Source of the DNA: an uncultured Muribaculum sp.
Lineage (GTDB): Bacteria > Bacteroidota > Bacteroidia > Bacteroidales > Muribaculaceae
DNA: 18,982 nt
Assembly: GCF_910583865.1 (NCBI RefSeq)
Contig: NZ_CAJTYX010000047.1
Coordinates: 1 to 18,982, forward strand
Direction: 5' to 3'
The position numbers and the translations under genes are program-made. The notes beneath the pieces are model-generated. The model made no database searches and was not told where the DNA came from. It worked only from the letters and a program-made list of their open reading frames with translations. Positions 1 through 6,275 of this stretch are shown here, piece after piece (position 1 is the stretch's first letter; every line of letters starts with the position of its first letter).

Positions 1-110
1 AGAATCAGGTAAGGGAGGGTATATGCCTTTATTTGTCTTAAATGAAAGAGCCGTGGTAATTGGTGGATAAAGGTTGTGTCACAGGTGGTTGGTGTACGGG
101 TGACCGTGAT

Positions 111-359
111 TCAGAACAGGGAAAGTTGCACCGGTACGGCTGGAACAGGCGCAAGCATCAGTGAGCGTGCAAGCGTCCACCCCTGGGTGCTGTTGCGCAG
201 TCTTACGCTTACAAGGCCTATACAGCCTGATGCGACTTTCCTGATATTTCGCATGAGGTCGGTCGTGGTGGTCATGCCGCTGAAGCGATATGAGGCGATT
301 TCCCTCCCGTGCTGCGAGAGGGTGGCGTAGATTATGTCGGATGTGTGTATGATGCCCAT
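111..359 (-). CDS. Small conserved-looking protein of unknown function (82 aa)
   Basis: I do not recognise this family with certainty. The 82-residue frame starts at an ATG (357-359) and ends in TGA. The first 40 residues are mixed (TSDIIYATLSQHGREIASY), the middle is basic (residues 37-54, with LVSVRLRNSTQGW following), and the tail is hydrophobic and proline-rich (LMLAPVPAVPVQLSLF). It has no signal peptide, no clear membrane helix and no cysteine pair. The composition looks like a folded small cytosolic domain rather than random translation. An exact TAnnTTTG element lies about 27 bases upstream of the start, which supports a separately transcribed gene. It lies 84 bases downstream of the calcium ATPase on the same strand, so readthrough is also possible. 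The opposite-strand frame over the same bases lacks these supports. Confidence 0.62.
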   Translation of the reverse strand: MGIIHTSDIIYATLSQHGREIASYRFSGMTTTTDLMRNIRKVASGCIGLVSVRLRNSTQGWTLARSLMLAPVPAVPVQLSLF

Positions 360-385
360 GATTGCAGTATTTTGATGTTGTACTG

Positions 386-393
386 CAAAGGTA
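386..393 (-). promoter_or_regulatory. Bacteroidetes -7 promoter element for the 82-aa gene
   Basis: Read on the minus strand, these bases are TACCTTTG, an exact TAnnTTTG element. It sits 26 bases before the ATG at 359, giving a predicted leader of about 20 bases. I do not see a clear TTG at the usual -33 distance, so this is weaker than the other promoters in the window. Confidence 0.45.
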
Positions 394-443
394 TCCCCGA
401 GGGTGGGCGAGAATGATGTACTATCGTGTTAATAGATGATAAT

Positions 444-3140
444 TCAACGGCGTTTGCCGCTATGGAACAGTCGAATCAGTTCTCCGGCCCATAGCACGAA
501 CGATGTCACCACGATTATTATAACCCAGTCGGTAAACCGGAGAGGAACCACGTTGAAAAATCGGCCGCCGAATTCGATGATCAGGATCTGTCCTACGAAT
601 ATCGCCCCGGCTATCAGCATGAAACCGCTGCATCCTTTCATGTGGAGGGCGGAGCGTCCTGTGGCGAATGCCCGGGCATTGAACATGTTCCAGAACTGGA
701 GGAATACGAATGTGGTGAAAAAGAGGCTTAGTTCGTAGGGGTCGAGTCCCTTATTGGCGGGCAGGAAGCGCGCGTGCAGCAGATCGGTGAGCGAGTCGAT
801 ATTGATATGCTCCATGTACCACATGAGTAGGAACATCATTACGAAAAACGCTATGCCGGTGCCGATTATGCTCTGCCACATGGATCGGTTGATGATGAAC
901 GCCGTTCGTGGTCTCGGCATCTCGTCCATTACCGACATGGTCGGTGGCAGGGATGCGAGCGCCATGGCGGCGAAAGTGTCCATGATCAGGTTGACCCACA
1001 GCATCTGTGTGACGGTGAGCGGTGACTGTAGCCCCATGAATGCTCCTGAGAGCACTATAAGGCATGCCACGATGTTTACCGTCATCTGGAACATCACGAA
1101 TCGCTGTATGTTGCGGTAGAGCGAGCGTCCCCACATCACGGCTCGTCCGATCGAGGAGAATGAATTGTCGACGATGGTTATGTCCGACGCTTCTTTTGCC
1201 ACCGATGTGCCGTCGCCCATCGAGAGGCCCACATGGGCGCTCTTAAGCGCCGGAGCGTCATTGGTGCCGTCACCGGTGACGGCCACTACCTCGTTGTTGG
1301 CCTGAAGGGCCTCAACGAGGCGTTTTTTGTCGAGAGGGCGGGCGCGCGCTATGATTTTAAGGTCGCCTACACGGTCGCGTAGCTCGGAGTCGGAAAGTTT
1401 CTCGAAATCCGGGCCGGTGATTATGTTCCTGTCTGTGTCGTCAGGTTGCCACAGACCGATTTGACGGCCTATCTCCTTGGCGGTAGCGGGTGTGTCGCCC
1501 GTGACGATCTTCGTGCGTATGCCGGCGCGAGTCACTGCTGTCACGGCATCGGGCACGTCGGCCCTGACCGGATCTGCTATTGCGGTCATGCCCATGAAGC
1601 GCAGTGCCTCGGCATGAAGCTTGCCGTCGATGATTGCTTTCTCTCCATCCTTTACTTCCTGGCAGGCGAAGCCAAGTGTGCGCATGGCCTGGTTCTGGTA
1701 TCCGAGCAATATGGTGTCGACACTCTCTTTGTCGGCGCCTTCGGGAAAGACAGAGCATAGCGAGTAGACAATCTCCGGCGCCCCCTTCACGTAGAGCATC
1801 CGGTGTCCGGACGGGGTGACTACCTCGGTAGCCATGTATTTCCGTTCGGTGGAGAACGGTATTTCGTCTATCACGCGGCATGCGGACTTCAGCGTCAGGT
1901 AGTCGATGCCATGGGCGTTGAGCCATAGCAGGAGCGCCCCTTCCGTAGGATTGCCGAGCGGCGAGGGGTGCGACGGGTCGGACATGTCGAGTTGTGCGGT
2001 GGAGTTTACTGCTATACCCTCCTCGATGGTGTGGCTCAGGGTGTCGTCGCCGAGTTTGCCGTCTGGCAGGCCGAAGAATGTGCAGTCGGCCACCTGCATG
2101 CGGTTCTGGGTGAGCGTGCCGGTCTTGTCTGTGCATATCACTGTGATGGCGCCCATCGTCTCGCATGCGTGCATCTTCCTTACCAGGTTGTTGGTCTTTA
2201 GCATTCGTCGCATGGAGTAGGCGAGCGAGAGGGTGACGGCCATCGGCAACCCTTCAGGAACGGCCACGACGACGAGAGTCACCGCAATCATCAGCGTTTG
2301 TAGCAGATAGGCTGTGAAGTGGATCCACTCGAAGTCGATATCGGGCGATGTGAGGTACATTATCACGCGGCCTGTCACCACGAGAGCGGCGATTGTGTAG
2401 CTTATGCGCGTGATTAGCCGTCCGAGGCCGTCGAGCTGCTCGTTGAGAGGGGTTTTTACTGAGTTGTCGATCTGCGAGGCTACGAACACGCGACCGTTCT
2501 CGGTGGCATCGCCCACGGCGGTCACCTCCATTACGCCATGACCTTCCATGACCTTGGTGCCGCGCATAACATGGTCGGAGGGGAACGTGGCCTCGGGGTC
2601 GAACTGTGCCGCGTCGGTAGTCTTGTGAGCGACAGGCTCGCCGGTGAGGGTGGATTCGTCTACGCTGAGCGACGAGGCTTCGAGCAGCGTGCCGTCGGCC
2701 GGAATCTCCTCGCCGGTGTTAAGGATTACTACGTCGCCCACCACTATGTCTTTTCTGGGAACGGTGGTGACTACACCGTTGCGTATCACCTGCACAGGCT
2801 CGTCGTCGTTTACCTGGTTGAGCAGGGCGAATTCACGGTTGGCCTTGACCTCGAAGAAGAATGCCAGGCCGGTGGCGAGGATGATGGCTATGAAGATGCC
2901 TACCGGTTCGAAAAACACACCCGCTCCTTCGTCGAGCGAGGTGTATTCATATATGGATATGCCTATCGAGAGCAATCCTGCCACACAAAGTATGATTATG
3001 AGCGGATCGTGGAACTTGTCGAGGAACTGACGCCAGAGCGGCACTTTAGCCGGCGGCGTGAGCACGTTTACGCCATGTTTTCTACGGCTCTCTTCTACCA
3101 TAATGTCGGTAAGTCCCGACAAAGTCTTTTTATCGCTCAT
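444..3140 (-). CDS. Calcium-translocating P-type ATPase, PMCA-like (P2B)
   Basis: A cation pump of the inner membrane that should use ATP to export Ca2+. With the ATG at 3138-3140 it is 898 aa, full length for the family. The A-domain TGE is at 166-168. The M4 motif VAVPEGLP contains E296, the usual Ca2+ ligand. The phosphorylation site is ICTDKTGT with D338. KGAPE (452-456) marks the nucleotide-binding domain, TGD is at 547-549, and TGDGTNDAPAL (622-632) closes the P domain. In M6, NLIMD gives N717 and D721, matching the conserved N and D of Ca2+ pumps. VAVPEGLPMAVTLSLAYS is closer to the PMCA type than to SERCA, but there is no C-terminal calmodulin-binding tail. A TTG two codons earlier (3144-3146) is possible, but the ATG is preferred. 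The start lies only 34 bases from the element at 3175-3518, and no consensus promoter is visible between them. The gene was probably co-transcribed with the 3519-3947 gene before the insertion. Confidence 0.95.
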   Translation of the reverse strand: MSDKKTLSGLTDIMVEESRRKHGVNVLTPPAKVPLWRQFLDKFHDPLIIILCVAGLLSIGISIYEYTSLDEGAGVFFEPVGIFIAIILATGLAFFFEVKANREFALLNQVNDDEPVQVIRNGVVTTVPRKDIVVGDVVILNTGEEIPADGTLLEASSLSVDESTLTGEPVAHKTTDAAQFDPEATFPSDHVMRGTKVMEGHGVMEVTAVGDATENGRVFVASQIDNSVKTPLNEQLDGLGRLITRISYTIAALVVTGRVIMYLTSPDIDFEWIHFTAYLLQTLMIAVTLVVVAVPEGLPMAVTLSLAYSMRRMLKTNNLVRKMHACETMGAITVICTDKTGTLTQNRMQVADCTFFGLPDGKLGDDTLSHTIEEGIAVNSTAQLDMSDPSHPSPLGNPTEGALLLWLNAHGIDYLTLKSACRVIDEIPFSTERKYMATEVVTPSGHRMLYVKGAPEIVYSLCSVFPEGADKESVDTILLGYQNQAMRTLGFACQEVKDGEKAIIDGKLHAEALRFMGMTAIADPVRADVPDAVTAVTRAGIRTKIVTGDTPATAKEIGRQIGLWQPDDTDRNIITGPDFEKLSDSELRDRVGDLKIIARARPLDKKRLVEALQANNEVVAVTGDGTNDAPALKSAHVGLSMGDGTSVAKEASDITIVDNSFSSIGRAVMWGRSLYRNIQRFVMFQMTVNIVACLIVLSGAFMGLQSPLTVTQMLWVNLIMDTFAAMALASLPPTMSVMDEMPRPRTAFIINRSMWQSIIGTGIAFFVMMFLLMWYMEHINIDSLTDLLHARFLPANKGLDPYELSLFFTTFVFLQFWNMFNARAFATGRSALHMKGCSGFMLIAGAIFVGQILIIEFGGRFFNVVPLRFTDWVIIIVVTSFVLWAGELIRLFHSGKRR

Positions 3141-3171
3141 GATCAAGTGAATCGCAGGTGTTGTCTATGGA

Positions 3172-3174
3172 TTA
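3172..3174. repeat. Left copy of a probable TTA target duplication
   Basis: TTA directly abuts the outer end (GACCCC) of the left terminal inverted repeat. The same TTA abuts the right end at 3519-3521. A 3-bp match can arise by chance, but its position exactly at both repeat ends makes a target-site duplication likely. Confidence 0.55.
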
Positions 3175-3207
3175 GACCCCGTTCCCCAATTTATGTTAAA
3201 TCAGGGG
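3175..3207. repeat. Left terminal inverted repeat of the element
   Basis: Begins GACCCCGTTCCCCAATTT and continues with TGTTAAA and CAG blocks. Compared with the reverse complement of 3486-3518 it differs at only three of 33 positions (19, 27 and 31 of the repeat). The outermost 18 bases are identical. Confidence 0.85.
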
Positions 3208-3303
3208 CGGACAGTCTTTGAGCTATTTTGCTTCAAATCAGAGGGAGCATAGCTGTAGCTATGTGACCGATGATTTGAAGCAAAATAGCTCAAAGACTGT
3301 CCG
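3208..3303. repeat. Perfect 33-bp-arm palindrome (hairpin 1)
   Basis: The arms 3208-3240 and 3271-3303 are perfect reverse complements over 33 bases (left arm begins CGGACAGTCTTTGAGC). The 30-base loop itself contains a 7-bp palindrome, CATAGCT-GT-AGCTATG (3248-3263), so the whole can fold as a long stem with a second stem at its tip. The absence of any arm mismatch suggests recent origin or selection on the structure. There is no U-run, so it does not look like a simple intrinsic terminator. Confidence 0.9.
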
Positions 3304-3391
3304 TGGACGGGTGTCGTATTATGGTTTCAAATTCTTTCAGTTAATAATTTTAAAATCCGAATCCGTTCTTGTTATAAAAGTTACCATTCCA

Positions 3392-3485
3392 TCGCATATC
3401 TTGAGCGTCTTTTCCTTCGTTCATCAGTCGTGTACTTAAAGTACACTCCATCTTCACAAAGAAAAATCCATCTCAAGATATGCGA
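3392..3485. repeat. Long imperfect palindrome (hairpin 2)
   Basis: A perfect 14-bp outer stem pairs TCGCATATCTTGAG (3392-3405) with 3472-3485. An imperfect T-rich/A-rich middle follows. At the apex GTGTACTT (3430-3437) pairs with AAGTACAC (3439-3446) around a single A. The outer edge of the right arm touches the right terminal repeat at 3486, mirroring how hairpin 1 touches the left repeat. Confidence 0.8.
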
Positions 3486-3518
3486 CCACTGGTTTAACAG
3501 AAATTGGGGAACGGGGTC
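3486..3518. repeat. Right terminal inverted repeat of the element
   Basis: Reverse complement of the left end with three mismatches over 33 bases. Its outer end abuts the TTA at 3519-3521, which is both the presumed second target copy and the stop codon (TAA on the minus strand) of the neighbouring gene. Confidence 0.85.
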
Positions 3519-3521
3519 TTA
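3519..3521. repeat. Right copy of the probable TTA target duplication
   Basis: TTA directly outside the right terminal repeat; on the minus strand it reads TAA, the stop codon of the 142-aa gene. It matches the TTA at 3172-3174. Confidence 0.55.
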
Positions 3522-3947
3522 CTTGTCGAGCTGGTTGAGGATCGGACGGGTGGATTCCAGGATAGGGAGGTTGGTCTCTGTAGGCACGTAGATTACAGTC
3601 TTGTCGCTCAGGTCCGATTGCTGGCGCACCCACAGGTATTGTATATATGTAGGAGTGATTGAGCCATTCTCGATGCGGATAGCCTCCGCCGCACCCTTGG
3701 CTCGTTCAATCTCGGCCTGTGCGTTGAGTTTTTCTGCTTCAAGGTTGGCGCGTGCCTCCTCGATCTTTATCTTGCGGTTCTGTTCGGCCTTGGCGAATTC
3801 AGCCTTTCCGGCCATCTCCTGCTGCCATACGTTGTACCACGGCACCATGAACAGCATGGCCACTACGAACAGTGCGATGCATATTACGGCGATTACGGCT
3901 TTCTTCACTATGCCTTGGGGGAGTTGGGTCTGATTCTGTGTGTACAT
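3519..3947 (-). CDS. Small membrane-anchored prohibitin-tail-like protein (142 aa)
   Basis: A single membrane helix (about residues 17-35, AVIAVICIALFVVAMLFMV) follows a short polar N-terminus. A strongly charged, heptad-like stretch comes next (about 42-95, rich in A, E, K and R). A C-terminal region (TYIQYLWVRQQ, then KTVIYVPTETNLPIL) resembles the end of prohibitin/SPFH proteins. The SPFH core itself is absent, so it is not a complete band-7 protein; it may be a small scaffold or a partner of one. The ATG at 3945-3947 is chosen because the upstream TTG (3984-3986) falls inside the promoter -7 element. The stop codon TAA is formed by the target duplication of the element at 3175-3518, so the insertion did not alter the protein. 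It is probably the original first gene of an operon with the calcium ATPase. No enzymatic role can be claimed. Confidence 0.82.
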   Translation of the reverse strand: MYTQNQTQLPQGIVKKAVIAVICIALFVVAMLFMVPWYNVWQQEMAGKAEFAKAEQNRKIKIEEARANLEAEKLNAQAEIERAKGAAEAIRIENGSITPTYIQYLWVRQQSDLSDKTVIYVPTETNLPILESTRPILNQLDK

Positions 3948-3983
3948 GACTTTTTTTGATGGGGATGGTTTTGAATGAAGCTG

Positions 3984-4014
3984 CAAATGTATGCAAATTC
4001 GTCGATTATCCCAA
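3984..4014 (-). promoter_or_regulatory. Bacteroidetes-type promoter for the prohibitin-tail-like gene
   Basis: On the minus strand, TTG (4012-4014) is followed after 20 bases by TACATTTG (3984-3991), an exact TAnnTTTG -7 element at the expected spacing. Transcription should begin near 3977, leaving about 30 bases before the ATG at 3947. The element overlaps the TTG that would otherwise extend the frame and so settles the start choice. Confidence 0.75.
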
Positions 4015-4054
4015 CTTATGGGGATTAGGATAATGTGAAATTTTTGTGAAATAC

Positions 4055-4085
4055 TTGACTTCGCCTTTTTAATGTATTAATTTTG
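4055..4085 (+). promoter_or_regulatory. Bacteroidetes-type promoter for ftsX operon
   Basis: TTG (4055-4057), a spacer of 20 bases, then TAATTTTG (4078-4085), an exact TAnnTTTG element. The predicted start is near 4092, which gives a leader of about 44 bases to the ATG at 4136. It is divergent from the promoter at 3984-4014, with 40 bases between them, so one regulator could affect both. Confidence 0.75.
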
Positions 4086-4135
4086 TGGCGAATTTTAGGG
4101 GGCGACGTTTTTCATGCGTTCCCGATGTCGCTCAT

Positions 4136-5008
4136 ATGAAACAACAAGGCCGTAAAGGAATCTCTATATTCACATCACGTCTTACCGCCACGCTCAGTGT
4201 TGCGATGGTGTTGCTGTTGCTTGGCCTGATAGCCCTTTTGGGTATCGGCGCCCACACCGTGACCACGGGCATACGCAGCAGCGTCGGCTTCGACGTCGTG
4301 CTTGCCGACAGCATAAGGCCTGCCGAGGTGGAGACTGTGAGAAAGGCTCTTGTGGCCGCCCCTTATGCTCTTGATGTGACCTATCGTTCGAGCGACGATG
4401 CCATGTTCCAATGGCGTCGAGACACCGGCGAGGACCTCATGGAAGTGCTCGGAGTGAATCCTTTCAACGGAGAGATAGAAGTGAAAGTCAAGCCGGAGTA
4501 TGCAGTCACCGATTCGCTGGCGGCGATAGTGAAGCCGGTGGCACGGATGAGCGGTGTGAAGAAAGTCACCGTCAACGCCCGTATGATCGATGAGGTCAAC
4601 CGCAATCTGCGCGCCCTTTTCATCGTGCTCGGTTCAGTGGCACTCGTGCTCCTTGTGATTTCGCTCGCTCTTATCAATAACACGGTTCATCTCGACATAT
4701 ATTCCCGTCGGTTTCTCATACACACGATGACTCTTGTCGGAGCTACCGGTTCGTTTATCCGGCGCCCGTTCCTTGTCAGCAATGCGGTAAGCGGTCTTAT
4801 CGCCGGAGTGATTTCCGGAGCGGTGCTTGCCGGGGCGCTTGCTGCCTTTAGGTCCGGTGATCCGATGCTCGCGGGGCTTGTCTCGTGGCAGTCTGCTGCA
4901 TGGGTGTTTCCGGCGATGGTGTTAACGGGTGTGTTGATATGCTTTGTCGCCGCTGCATTCTCTACCAACCGTTATCTGCGTGCTTCTTACGACGATATGT
5001 TCAGGTAG
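4136..5008 (+). CDS. ftsX: Cell-division permease-like protein FtsX
   Basis: A 290-aa inner-membrane protein that, with the ATPase FtsE, links the division machinery to septal wall hydrolysis. The layout is typical: a short basic cytoplasmic N-terminus, TM1 (about 18-40), a periplasmic domain (about 41-158), TM2 (about 160-180), the conserved segment RRFLIHTMTLVGAT followed by FIRRPFL (191-213), then TM3 (about 214-236) and TM4 (about 255-277). The ATG at 4136 gives the MKQQGRKGISIFTSRLTATL start usual for Bacteroidales FtsX. The GTG at 4085 is the last base region of the promoter and cannot be a start. No ftsE lies beside it, which is common in this phylum. It is first in an operon with the DUF3098 gene, uppP, truB and queA. 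Confidence 0.93.
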   Translation: MKQQGRKGISIFTSRLTATLSVAMVLLLLGLIALLGIGAHTVTTGIRSSVGFDVVLADSIRPAEVETVRKALVAAPYALDVTYRSSDDAMFQWRRDTGEDLMEVLGVNPFNGEIEVKVKPEYAVTDSLAAIVKPVARMSGVKKVTVNARMIDEVNRNLRALFIVLGSVALVLLVISLALINNTVHLDIYSRRFLIHTMTLVGATGSFIRRPFLVSNAVSGLIAGVISGAVLAGALAAFRSGDPMLAGLVSWQSAAWVFPAMVLTGVLICFVAAAFSTNRYLRASYDDMFR

Positions 5009-5058
5009 AATCCGTATGGCATGTTACATTAATAAAAATTTTGCAACTAAATATCGAT

Positions 5059-5352
5059 ATGGCAAACAAGCCTTCAGTCACAACTTCTGCAACCGGTGCC
5101 GACTCGGCTCTTGACCGGGAGCTTGCCTCGCAGTTTCCGCTTACGCGTGTCAATTTCATAATGATGATAGTGGCCGGAGCCATGATAGTGCTCGGTTTCT
5201 GTCTGATGCTTGGTGGTAGCACTACCACTGAGGCGTTCAATCCCGACATATTCTCTACCCGTCGTATAGTGGTAGGTCCGACTATCGCTTTCCTCGGTTT
5301 TGTGGCCATGGCGGTCGCGATAGTATGGAGTCCGCGTTCACGAAAGGCATAA
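5059..5352 (+). CDS. DUF3098 family small membrane protein
   Basis: A 97-aa protein with two membrane helices (about 32-52 and 70-90) joined by a short loop (GGSTTTEAFNPDIFSTRRIVVGP split by the conserved NPDIFSTRR core). FPLTRVNFIMMIVAGAMIVLG followed by the IFSTRRI loop is the pattern I associate with DUF3098, a family seen between ftsX and uppP in Bacteroidetes. Its function is unknown; the neighbourhood suggests an envelope or division role. The frame is open back to 4885, but the upstream part overlaps ftsX and is low-quality sequence. The ATG at 5059 gives the normal family length. It lies 50 bases after ftsX and 73 before uppP. Confidence 0.88.
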   Translation: MANKPSVTTSATGADSALDRELASQFPLTRVNFIMMIVAGAMIVLGFCLMLGGSTTTEAFNPDIFSTRRIVVGPTIAFLGFVAMAVAIVWSPRSRKA

Positions 5353-5425
5353 TAGTATCATGTCTGTCGTGCCGTCATTTCTCTGTAGTTACCATCAATA
5401 TTCTAAATCAACATTATTTTAACCT

Positions 5426-6259
5426 ATGGATTGGCTTGACGCCCTCATATTGGGCATAGTGCAAGGATTGTCGGAATATTTGCCGATAAGCAGCAGCGGG
5501 CATCTTGAGATATTCAAGCAAGTGCTCGGACTTGATCTTGATCCCGATTCTTCTTTGGAATTCAGTGTCATGCTTCATGTAGCTACGGTGCTGAGCACGA
5601 TTGTCGTGCTGTGGCGCGAGTTTTATCCGCTATGTGTGTCGTTTTTTACGATCAAGCGTGACTATAATTTCTATTATGTGTGCAAGATTCTCGTGTCGTG
5701 CATACCTGTGGCCATTGTAGGATTCTGTTTCAAGGATTTCGTCGAATCATTTTTCGGCGGCAATCTCTTCGTAGTAGGGGTGTGCCTGTGCGTCACTGCT
5801 CTTCTGCTCTGCTTCGCATACTTTTTCCGCACCCGTCCCGCACTCCTGGGTCATACCGCGCAGGGACGTGACATTACCTGGGTCGACGCGTTTGTGATCG
5901 GTTGCGCGCAGGCTGTCGCCGTGCTCCCGGGTCTGAGCCGTTCGGGCACCACGATCGCCACGGGAATCCTACTTGGCGACAATCGCGAGAAGATGGCGTC
6001 GTTCTCATTCCTGATGGTCATCATACCCATTCTCGGCGAGGGACTTCTCGACATGAAGAAGATGATTGCCCCGGCTGCCGATGCCGTGCAGAATTCAGGG
6101 GGTGATATATCCATGGCATCAATAATCATCGGTTTCCTTGCTTCATTCATTGTAGGTTGTGTTGCCTGCAAATGGATGCTTTCGATCGTGAAAAAAGGAA
6201 AACTCGTGTGGTTTGCCGTATATTGTGCCGCCATGGGCATAGTGTGCATGTGCTGGTAA
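5426..6259 (+). CDS. uppP: Undecaprenyl-diphosphatase (UppP/BacA type)
   Basis: An integral membrane enzyme that removes a phosphate from undecaprenyl diphosphate so that the lipid carrier can be reused for peptidoglycan and polysaccharide export. Length 277 aa, normal. The two signature regions are present. The first is QGLSEYLPISSSGHLE (13-28), with Q13 and E17 of the (E/Q)xxxE motif and H26. The second is PGLSRSGTT (168-176), with R172, the invariant arginine. Eight or so hydrophobic helices surround them. The ATG at 5426 starts MDWLDALILGIVQG, the expected N-terminus. I see no promoter in the 73 bases upstream, so it is probably read from the ftsX promoter. truB begins 16 bases after its stop. 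Confidence 0.96.
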   Translation: MDWLDALILGIVQGLSEYLPISSSGHLEIFKQVLGLDLDPDSSLEFSVMLHVATVLSTIVVLWREFYPLCVSFFTIKRDYNFYYVCKILVSCIPVAIVGFCFKDFVESFFGGNLFVVGVCLCVTALLLCFAYFFRTRPALLGHTAQGRDITWVDAFVIGCAQAVAVLPGLSRSGTTIATGILLGDNREKMASFSFLMVIIPILGEGLLDMKKMIAPAADAVQNSGGDISMASIIIGFLASFIVGCVACKWMLSIVKKGKLVWFAVYCAAMGIVCMCW

Positions 6260-6275
6260 TTTCCCCTAAGTTAAT

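Larger units (their letters stand above)
3175..3518. mobile_element. Non-coding MITE-like element, 344 bp, with internal hairpins
   Basis: The two ends are inverted copies. The first 18 bases (GACCCCGTTCCCCAATTT) match perfectly, and the match continues to about 33 bases with three mismatches (TGTTAAA and CAG blocks conserved). Two palindromes fill the interior, one directly beside each terminal repeat (3208-3303 and 3392-3485), separated by an AT-rich stretch of 88 bases (3304-3391). No reading frame inside resembles a protein; the 73-codon frame at 3218-3439 runs through the hairpins and is probably a shadow. TTA flanks both ends. A small non-autonomous element with inverted ends and a short target duplication fits a MITE mobilised in trans by an IS transposase. 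A 3-bp duplication is known in some IS5-family groups, among others, but I cannot assign a parent family. It sits between two genes that would otherwise be 31 bases apart. Confidence 0.8.

Noticed and set aside
2538..3221. Long plus-strand frame (227 codons) across the ATPase start region
   Set aside because: It is antisense to well-conserved ATPase sequence and has no promoter or recognisable domain; a GC-rich shadow frame.
3218..3439. 73-codon frame inside the 344-bp element as a possible transposase fragment
   Set aside because: It reads through both palindromes and has no transposase motif such as a DDE triad; more likely non-coding.
3208..3485. The two palindromes as a CRISPR array or integron attC sites
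   Set aside because: There are no regularly spaced direct repeats and the two palindromes differ in sequence; attC core sites are not seen, and the terminal repeats point to a transposable element.
3948..3986. Upstream extension of the 142-aa gene to a TTG at 3984-3986 (155 aa)
   Set aside because: The TTG lies inside the TACATTTG promoter element, so the mRNA would begin after it; the ATG at 3945-3947 gives a better N-terminus.
4085..4135. GTG start for FtsX adding 17 residues
   Set aside because: The GTG overlaps the last base of the TAATTTTG promoter element, and the added residues do not resemble FtsX.
4885..5058. N-terminal extension of the DUF3098 frame overlapping ftsX
   Set aside because: The extra 58 residues are cysteine-rich and overlap ftsX in another frame; the family starts at the ATG at 5059.
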